In this document: in pieces, positions 56,519-64,000 of the stretch
How positions within the stretch are numbered: position 1 is the stretch's first letter
Layout of the letters: each line of letters starts with the position of its first letter
Source of the DNA: Amphiura filiformis
Taxonomy: Eukaryota > Echinodermata > Ophiuroidea > Amphilepidida > Amphiuridae
DNA length: 64,000 nucleotides
Assembly (NCBI RefSeq): GCF_039555335.1
Contig: NC_092637.1
Location: 37,970,526 to 38,034,525 of the forward strand
Direction of reading: 5' to 3'
Position numbers and translations under genes: made by a program
Notes under the pieces: model-generated
Seen by the model: only the letters and a program-made list of their open reading frames with translations
Databases searched by the model: none
Told to the model about the DNA's origin: nothing

Positions 56519-59500
56519 CATTCATTACACGGCGGTTCGTTTCCAGTTGCGGCCTCTGCAATGAAACAAAATGGTGACAAAATATCATAAACAAACATGA
56601 CTAGACTATTCATACTGCGATATCTAGCGACATGCATCCGTTTTCACGACACAGGCATGTTTGTCCTTAACAAAGTTTAACATCTTCATTGGTGTCAAGT
56701 AAACGACAATTTATCTTTCAAACAGGGGCGTAGCATGCATTGCGCATGCAATGTCGCGGATAAAGACGAAAAATATTTCCGGTTGCATCATTTTGAATCA
56801 GTTTTATCAGTGAAATATACATGTATACATACAGACAGCAAAGAATGTTCTTCCCTGTATATCCAAAAATAAAAAATCTGCAGTGAATAAAATAGATGAG
56901 TGCTCCGGATTCGCACGTTTGGGACTGAAACAATGAATAGAAAATGACCTAACAAAACAGAAATTCCAATCGACATGGATCAGATGGAATCTTTGCCAGG
57001 ACTAACGGACAAAAGTGGAGACGGCCCGTGTTTCAAAACGCATGCCAACCACACGATCACGGACCGGTAGCTACACGTATTATCGCTGCCCGGGTATGGC
57101 AGGCCATTGGGGTCATTAACGTGCAGGTAGCTACGCGCAGCTTATTAAAGCTACGTGCAGCCATTTGACCAATCAAAATCGTCAATTTAATCACGTGGAT
57201 GTGTCGTTAGCTACGCGTGGTATAGTGCTAGCTATCCTCTTTCACGATTATTATCTTGTAATTATTTTACGGAATTAGATAACGAGCGGGTAAGGAGGTC
57301 AAATCACAGCATGTGCCAAGAGAACATATGTTGCTAATGGCTGGCTAAAATGATACACAAAGCATATTTATTATCATGAGTGTTCCCAAGTTTACACCGT
57401 GTTTAATGGCATACTTTATACCCGGGCTGTATACAGCAGTGCAGGGGATCTGAAGGTCAAACAACAACCACCATTAATGCAAAGCACTGATTAAAGACAT
57501 TGCAGGGAAAGCAAAGGTCACATGCCACTGTAGCCCGTAGCTTAATGTGTAAATAATTATAGACAGAGTAAATAGAGAATCCTCATTCTGTTCAGATATT
57601 GCTTAGCACCTATACCCTTTTATTGCTTATATTCTTTAGAAATTTTCACTTACAAAAAAATTTGTGACAGAGGAAAGATAGCACTGTAAGTGTTTACAAG
57701 TTCATGTGGTACACTGTATAAAGCAGTACAGGGGATCTGAAGGTCAAACAACAACTACTACTGATGTAAAGCGCTGTGTTAAAAAATATTGCAGGGAAAG
57801 CAAGGTCACATGCCTCTGTAGCTGGTGTAAATATGGACAGATAATATGAGATATAGAACAATCATCATGCTGATCAAATATTACTTAGCACCTATACCAT
57901 TTCATTCTGATATACTACAGATATTTTCACTTACAAAAATTAACAAAGTAATATTTGTGACAGAGGATAAATTGCACTATGCCACGCGCAGGTAAAAACC
58001 CAATGTGATTAAATTTACGATTTTGATTGGTCAAACGGCTGCACGTAGCTTTAAATAAGCTGCGCGTAGCTACCTGCACGTTATGACCCCAATGGCTTGC
58101 CGTACCCGGGCAGCAATTCCGTGAGCATATAACACTTTATTAAGGGTGATTGCGTCATCGTCGACCCTGGGATTCATGCATGCGCAGCATTTTTCATCGT
58201 GGTATTTTGTGGTATTTTTGGGTGTTAGGGTTAACATCCCAGCAAACACAAAAACGTTTTAAAAACGTTTTGAATAAGTTATATATTGGCTTTTGGTTTA
58301 AGTAAAAACGTTTTGATAACGTTAAAATGTCGGGTTATATAAAGGTCATGAAAACGTTTTAAAACGTTTTGTATGAAAACACACTGCAACAATATTTTAA
58401 AAATGTTTTCGAAATTTTATTCTAAAGTATTTTTGCCAAATATTTTGTCAACACTTGAATAACATTATGTTAAAATATTTGCACCCAGCAAACACAGAAA
58501 TGTTCTTAAAATGTTTTTTTTTCCAAAACGTTTTAATAACATTTAAATGTCGGGTTATATAAAGGTCATGAAAACGTATTTAAAACGTTATTGAAAATAT
58601 TTTGGGCAAACATTTTTCGCAAAATATTTTTTTTTTATATTTCAAACCCCAAATAACATTCTGTTTAGAATGTTGTGTATCAAGTTGTCAAAAATGTTTG
58701 TGGAACGTTATTAAACGTTTTATACCATTTATATAACCCGACATTTAAACGTTTTTGTAAAACATTTTGTTTTTGCTGGGCAGTGATTATCAAAAAATGT
58801 TTTTTAATATTATGAAAACGTTTTATACCCTTAATATAACCTTTATATAACCAGACATTTAAATGTTTTCTGACAACCCTTTATAACCTTTTGCGAATGA
58901 TGTCGAAAACGTTTTGTGTTTGCTGGGATAGGCTTTAATCTGAAAAAATACATCTTATCTAACCCTAACACTGAACCCTGCTTTTTGACATCGGAAGTTA
59001 AAGAAGATACGAAAAAGGAGAGAAGATGAAGAAAGAAGTCACTTGGCATCCCTGGATTCGAACCTTTGACCCCACATGCCAACCACACGATCACGGACCG
59101 GTAGCTACACGGGTTATCGCTGCCCGGGCAGCAATTCCGTGAGCATATACCACTTAGGGTGATTGCGTCATCGCAAACCCTTTTTCATCGTGGTATTTTG
59201 TGGTATTTTGGGTGTTAGGGTTAACAAGGAATTTGCACTGTAAATAACATGCTTAACAGGGATTACTCAACAAATGAAACAATCAAATCTCCGATGTTAA
59301 TAATATCCGCACAAATAGCTAATTATAGCCAATCAAGGTATACACTGTAAATTCATCATACCTGTAACACTTTTTAAACACGTTTAAGGCGTGTTGCCAA
59401 ATTGTTATTATTTATTATCTACATGTACCTTTCAGAAAAAAACATCGCATGTCCAAAATAAAATCCACACCGTTTTGGTTTACAGGTTATCACACTTTGA

Positions 59501-62500
59501 ATTTGTATGTAAACGCATCCTATACTTTGATCAGCTCGTAATCGGCGCATCGCGGATTAATATCAAAATATATTATTTTGAGAATTGCATTGTGACATCT
59601 CGCCAGAAGCAACACAATTATTAATTCAAGATCTATACTATGTCTATTTTCTTTGACACAAAAAATATAGACCAGCCAAGTCAACTAATAGCACTCTTAA
59701 TAACGTGGGTCTACTTTTCGGCGTAATGGTAAAAGCCTAACATTTCCTGCCTATTACGAGATGATCAAACTATAAACACTTAGCGACGGTGTTGATTTTA
59801 TTTTGGACTTGATATGTAGGAAAATAGGTTTCAAAATATGAAACAAAATTTCCGAAAAGGTACATGAAGATACTAATAACAATTTGGCTTACCTAACGTG
59901 TTTTAAACAGTGTACAGCTAGAGTTTTACAGTGTACTATATGGTACTGAGATGACAGGCTTGTCAAATTATTTTAAAACTGCATTTAAAGCCATTTGTAA
60001 TACATATTTAAATAATACATTTTCTTACCGCAAATTCCACACATAGCTGGACATTTCTTCCTTACATCGTAATCATACGGACATTCTTCTTGCCATATGT
60101 CATAGTCTGAACAATACTCATGGTCTTCATTTATGCATTGCACTGCAAAAAAAGTGGCTCTTATCAATAACAAACATTTGAAACTATGATCGTGGCGACA
60201 TTCGTTATGAAATGCTCCAGTTTGAGTTTACTATTAAGCTCCCAGCATACACAAAACGGTTTTAAAACGTTTTAAACAGGTTATATTTTAGTTTGTTGGT
60301 TTGGTAAAAACGTTTAAATAACATTAAACTGTCGGGTTATATAAAGGTCATGAAAACGTTTTTAAACGTTATGTATAACAACACACTACAAAACTATTTT
60401 AAAAAATATGTTTTTAAAATGTTATTGTAAAATATTTTTTTTAAACATTTTTTGCCAAATATTTTGTCGACACTTAATTAACATTATACTAGAATACTTG
60501 CAGGAGGTTATCAAAATGTTTTTAAATGTTATGAAAACGTTTTATACCCTTTATATACCCTTTATATAACCCAACATTTAAACCTTTTCTAACCTTTGGA
60601 GAATGATGTCGAAAACGTTTTGTGTTTGCTGGGCCTATCCCGTTTTATCTTTCGTCATATGAATATCGTAAGAATTATTGCAGTGGGGCCTAAATCGTAT
60701 ATCTGTGGCAAAATTGAGGTACCGTCAACACATACTTCTGGATCACTAAAATATAGTGCTCTGACCGGATCTGGAACATAATGTCCCTGCAGTATAAACT
60801 ATTTTGCATACACCATGAGACTTTCATATGCGAAATGTTTTTAATACCATAGAATGTATCTTCTAGAAAAAAAAGTATTGTTAAATTGGCGTAGCGGTTC
60901 TGCCTTTGTCCGGCAAGGCCCGCAGAGCTGCCATAGTAATTGCTCTCAGGCAACTCAACCCAAACCTCCACACGTGGTGTCGGATGGGTAATGCTAACTT
61001 GGGCAATGGGGAATACCACTTCTCTGGAACCGTTTTTTTTAAAAAATTTTGACCAACTTCACCAAAAAAATTTCTCAAAGGTTTTAAAAATTAATAACAA
61101 AAATTCGCCCAATACTTATCTTGTTACGCTGAACCAAAAAGCAGTGGGTCAAAAAAGCCTTTGGGGGGGATTTTGACGGTAAATGTTGACCCAAATTTGA
61201 CCTCACAGATGAAGTTCTATAAGCATAATTAAGCATAATAAGCCTACTTACCCTCACACAATTTCCCAAGCCATCCTGTCTGACAACAACATTTGCATTC
61301 ATTCTCATTCCGCGTGCCACAATGCTGACACTTAATGGAACAATCTGAAGAGAAGCAGTAAGAACAGCAACGAAACGTGTGTTTGACTATTAAGCTATTT
61401 TAACCCAAAATATTTGAATTCACCAAATCAAGTTCTAACAGGTAGGAGTTTGACTCACTAAAAAGTTTTAAATCCCGTAACTAAAACACATACGACGGGT
61501 ACTCATGACATAGATTTAGAGTTCGTCGCAGCGTCGTCGCTAGACCATTTTCTCAAGGGGGCAGTTGTGTCATAAAATCGTGTCAATGAAGATGCATAGG
61601 CCTTTTACAACTTTTGGTTAATTTAGTCCCGGTATTTTGATCCAGCTCACGAGGTTTATGCTTTTTCCAGGCATCAGAGGAACTGTTCTAGCACTCATAT
61701 TAATGATTTACATATAGAAAGGATGGAATTATAACTCTCATTTTAGAGATTTTTGTTCAAATTTGAGATGGAAAAAAGGAAACTCCAAGGTGACGTCTCG
61801 CAAATCTACTCACAGAATGGCTTTAAAGAGATAAATACGCGCGGCAGCAATTTGGCATTTTAATACTCACCGTGAGGATGACATGTGCACTCAAGCAGCC
61901 AATGTTTGGCAGAGACGATTATAAGTTCCTATCTTAGTAAGACATTTGCTCGTGAAGCGCGCGAAATATTTTATATTGCAGAAAATTTTAACACAAAATG
62001 AAGGTGAATTTTGCTATGAAAGAAGTAAGTGCGCGCGAAGCGTGCAAACTTTTGCAATTCTACCATATTTTGATCCAAAAAATGGTGTTTTGAGGCTAAA
62101 AAAGAAACATACACAGGGCAATTTTGGAGGCCCTAGGCCCAGACCCATCTGACCAATGGTAAATCCTGCCCTGTCCCCATGGCTAATCTAAATTGGTGCT
62201 GATAAAGGGCTCGGTACGGAAGGGTGATGGAATGCGAACATATTTTGTCGATCTCACAAAATCATTCGTTCTTTGTCCATATCACTTCAACGTGCCTGGC
62301 CAACATCTTTGTAAGCCCACAATATACCGGCCCAGTAGAGCCTATATTGCGAACTTATTCTAGTTTTATCCCTTACTCATGTGATGTGAGAGACACATCT
62401 CATACTGTAACCCCTCTTCTACCTCTCCCCACTCCCTCCCCCTCCCTCCCTCCCACGCTTTCGTCAGGATTAGCTTTGACTTCTTCAGAAAAATTAGAAT

Positions 62501-63706
62501 TCTAATAGGCTGCGCCTCTTGCCTACATAGTATCATTGTGGGCTGTCCCTTGACAAATGATATTAGCGGATCGCCTTTTATTTACTTACGAAAAGGCTGC
62601 TCTCAAAAGAGCCATGGTAGTTCAAAATGTTATACTTGTCCGACGTCGAATCCGTTAAATAGTATAAAAAAACCTAATTACAGCTCCGAACAGAGCTAAT
62701 CATTTGAATGGAAAATCGGAGCGAAATAGCGACCATGAGAAAACGTCGGCCTATTAAAGCGAGTACATTATCAATACATTTTTTTCGAATATAAAAGGAG
62801 TTAATTTATTTAAAATACTAATTTAGTACATTCTTACCGCATGTGATGCCGTCTTTTTTACAATTTCCTGAAATGTTCACAAAGTATAAAAAAATAAAGA
62901 AAAAACATTGGTGCTATCAATGTTAGGAAAAAAGTTTTCCCTCGGAAGAATTACGATTGTAATGTAATACAATTAACTAAAAGACCCTACGAAATTAAAA
63001 GGGCACAATATCTGATAATGATAACTAAACTTATTATTTTGTAACAAAATACCGATTCAAGCAATACTGTAGCATTTTATAAGAAGGAAGCCCTTGATTT
63101 TATTTTAAAATTCATTTTTCTACTCCAATGTAATGTGTTTTAATGAACTAATAACTTGCAAGAACTATAGACTTTAGGTACTGTATTTGTGAAAAAAAAC
63201 TATGATTTTTAATAAAATCTCGGATCAGATATTTGTTCATATACGATTGAAATAATTATTAGCAGACTTTGCGTATGGCTGAAATGTCTCGTAGGACGCA
63301 ATGTGCAAGAATCTACGAGGTGATCATAACACATTGAGCTGATCGACCTCATTAATGATCGACGGACTGATATATAAGCTTTGTTTTAAAAAAAACACTT
63401 GAAATCATCATGTAATAAATCCTCAGTCTGACAATGGTTGTCAGCGAGCTTATACCATATGTAGGCTATACGTTAGGAATAAAACAAGTTCTGGAATTAG
63501 CTCCGATTTATATAAATATCTTTTACTGCGACGACAAAACGTCATATATATAAAGCCAAATGATATCGACAGTGACGGATTCATGACCACTTGTTTTTAT
63601 TGAAATATACTTACTGCATTTGTTTTCAAAACACCAGGCACTCTCTCCAGGTTCACACCCTTCACAGCTTGGTCCCTTCGTGTATGGTCTTCGCCCGTTA
63701 TTGCCC
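56519..63706 (-). CDS. Secreted CAP-EGF-ShKT paralogue, copy B (5' part outside window)
   Basis: Minus-strand exons: 63706-63615 (Cys-rich linker GNNGRRPYTKGPSCEGC ... WCFENKC), 62867-62838 (NCKKDGITC), 61344-61252 (CSIKCQHCGTRNENE ... CCCQTGWLGKLC), 60142-60029 (QCINEDHEYC ... KKCPAMCGIC) and 56555-56519 (AATGNEPPCNE). All phases are consistent (linker ends phase 1, then 1-1, 1-1, 1-1 and 1-2). The signal peptide and CAP exons must lie beyond 64000. Exon order and lengths equal those of copy A, except that this linker exon is 92 nt and keeps the frame. Same likely role: a secreted multi-module CAP protein with unknown ligand. The final exon is unresolved. Confidence 0.83.
57099..58105. mobile_element. 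Foldback element inserted at CCCGGG, with 6-bp target duplication
   Basis: Ends TATGGCAGGCCATTGGGGTC and GACCCCAATGGCTTGCCGTA are inverted copies. The arms continue through GTGCAGGTAGCTACGCGCAG and CAATCAAAATCGT. CCCGGG stands on both sides, whereas the second SINE copy (about 59125-59130) has CCCGGG once and no insert. The interior also has a direct duplication: GCAGGGGATCTGAAGGTCAA at 57442 and an almost identical block at 57728. Confidence 0.87.
58238..58927. mobile_element. CCCAGCAAACAC...GTGTTTGCTGGG element with a second one inside
   Basis: Outer ends CCCAGCAAACACAAAAACG (58238) and CGTTTTGTGTTTGCTGGG (58927). An inner pair, CCCAGCAAACACAGAAATG (58484) and TTTGTTTTTGCTGGG (58780), sits inside. 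AAAACGTTTT and GTCGGGTTATATAAAGGTCA repeats fill the body. It is placed right after GTTAGGGTTAACA, which in the sister SINE copy (59211-59227) continues without the insert. Confidence 0.8.
60029..60142 (-). CDS. ShKT module of copy B
   Basis: 114-nt phase 1-1 exon with six cysteines: CINEDHEYC, SDYDIWQEEC, PYDYDVRKKC, then PAMC and GIC. It is more acidic than copy A's module (several Asp/Glu before the third Cys) and lacks the Tyr-rich QSYYY stretch found there, so the two paralogues have diverged on the exposed loop. Confidence 0.88.
60239..60634. mobile_element. Single CCCAGCA...TGCTGGG element
   Basis: CCCAGCATACACAAAACGG at the left and CGTTTTGTGTTTGCTGGG at the right, with internal GTCGGGTTATATAAAGGTCA and AAAACGTTTT blocks as in 58238-58927. 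About 396 bp, non-coding. It lies in the intron between the EGF and ShKT exons of CAP copy B. Confidence 0.82.
61252..62867 (-). CDS. EGF-like module of copy B (two exons)
   Basis: 62838-62867 gives NCKKDGITC and 61252-61344 gives DCSIKCQHCGTRNENE, then CKCCCQTGWLGKLCE. One extra Cys compared with copy A. Lengths (30 and 93 nt) and phases are identical to copy A. Confidence 0.83.
61345..62837 (-). other. Copy B intron between EGF exons
   Basis: 62500-62605 matches the corresponding copy A intron (33400-33500). 61960-62130 contains GCGCGCGAAGCGTGCAAACT-type low-complexity sequence, and 62410-62460 is C/T-rich. No other gene is visible. Confidence 0.5.
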
Positions 63707-64000
63707 CTAAATGTTGGAACCAATTTGACGTCATTCACTTTCAATGAAACCTAAATTACATTATAATTTGTGAAATTTAAGTTCCCCTTATTATTTATTT
63801 ACTTCTCCGTGGTAGTACACATCATACTCACACATCCCTCCGTACGCACAAACGCATCCACCCCCCCCTTTTTTTTTCAATGTTTATAAATTTTTATTCA
63901 TTTCAGCAAACAAATTAACAAGAAAATCAACAACAAATCACAAAAAGGCAGCAAAAATTAAAAATGCAAAGTTATGCAGTCACACTACCCAAACATTCTA

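Larger units (their letters stand above)
57022..59235. repeat. Nested cluster built on a tRNA-derived SINE
   Basis: On the minus strand 59049-59112 reads GGTCAAAGGTTCGAATCC, a B box, with an upstream A-box-like part (GATCGTGTGGTTGGCATG). This is a SINE head. The unit CATGCCAACCACACGATCAC, then GGACCGGTAGCTACAC, then CAGCAATTCCGTGAGCATAT, then GGGTGATTGCGTCATCG occurs twice, at 57043-58170 (interrupted) and 59077-59180 (uninterrupted), followed in both by GTATTTTGTGGTATTTT and GGTGTTAGGGTTAACA. Two other elements are inserted in the first copy. Confidence 0.8.

Noticed and set aside
58226..58236. Telomere-like TTAGGGTTAACA words (also at 59217)
   Set aside because: Only a single TTAGGG hexamer at each place, as part of the duplicated SINE-like unit; no telomeric array.

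Overview
The window is animal genomic DNA. Genes are split into short exons with GT-AG introns, the sequence is AT-rich, and it is packed with foldback/MITE-type elements, microsatellites and minisatellites. The domain content is an adhesion GPCR with a YWTD beta-propeller and tandem secreted CAP + EGF + ShKT proteins. Together with the repeat style this suggests a marine invertebrate deuterostome such as an echinoderm or hemichordate. That placement is inference; no marker gene fixes the species.

Region 1 (1-21 kb, plus strand) is one receptor gene with 19 recognisable exons and its 5' end outside the window. It encodes YWTD propeller blades, then a GAIN domain with a GPS autoproteolysis site, then seven membrane segments and a short tail ending at 20961. 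The splice phases agree at every junction except one (exon 12 to 13). Its introns hold a 60-bp minisatellite, three copies of a 650-bp TTAA-flanked foldback element, a palindromic array and several other inverted-repeat elements.

Region 2 (about 21.7-44.8 kb, minus strand) is a secreted CAP-superfamily gene, copy A: signal peptide, CAP domain, Cys-rich linker, EGF-like module, ShKT module and short tail. A TATA-like box lies about 95 bp upstream of its ATG. Linker exon 6 is 88 nt where reading-frame continuity needs 89 or 92, so copy A has a frameshift or a sequence error there. A 41-bp minisatellite of about 63 units (22.9-25.47 kb) lies just beyond its 3' part.

Region 3 (44.8-54.6 kb) is intergenic. 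It holds nested repeats, an (A/T)-rich microsatellite, a 1-kb hairpin element, a mariner-like element and several TIR elements.

Region 4 (54.65-64 kb, minus strand) is a second, paralogous CAP/EGF/ShKT gene, copy B, whose 5' half lies beyond 64000. Exon order, lengths and phases match copy A, and intron and 3'-flanking sequence also match, so the two are a tandem segmental duplication. Copy B has only one unit of the 41-bp repeat at the place where copy A has about 63. Its introns and flank contain a nested repeat cluster (57.0-59.2 kb) in which a filled and an empty insertion site can be compared directly.
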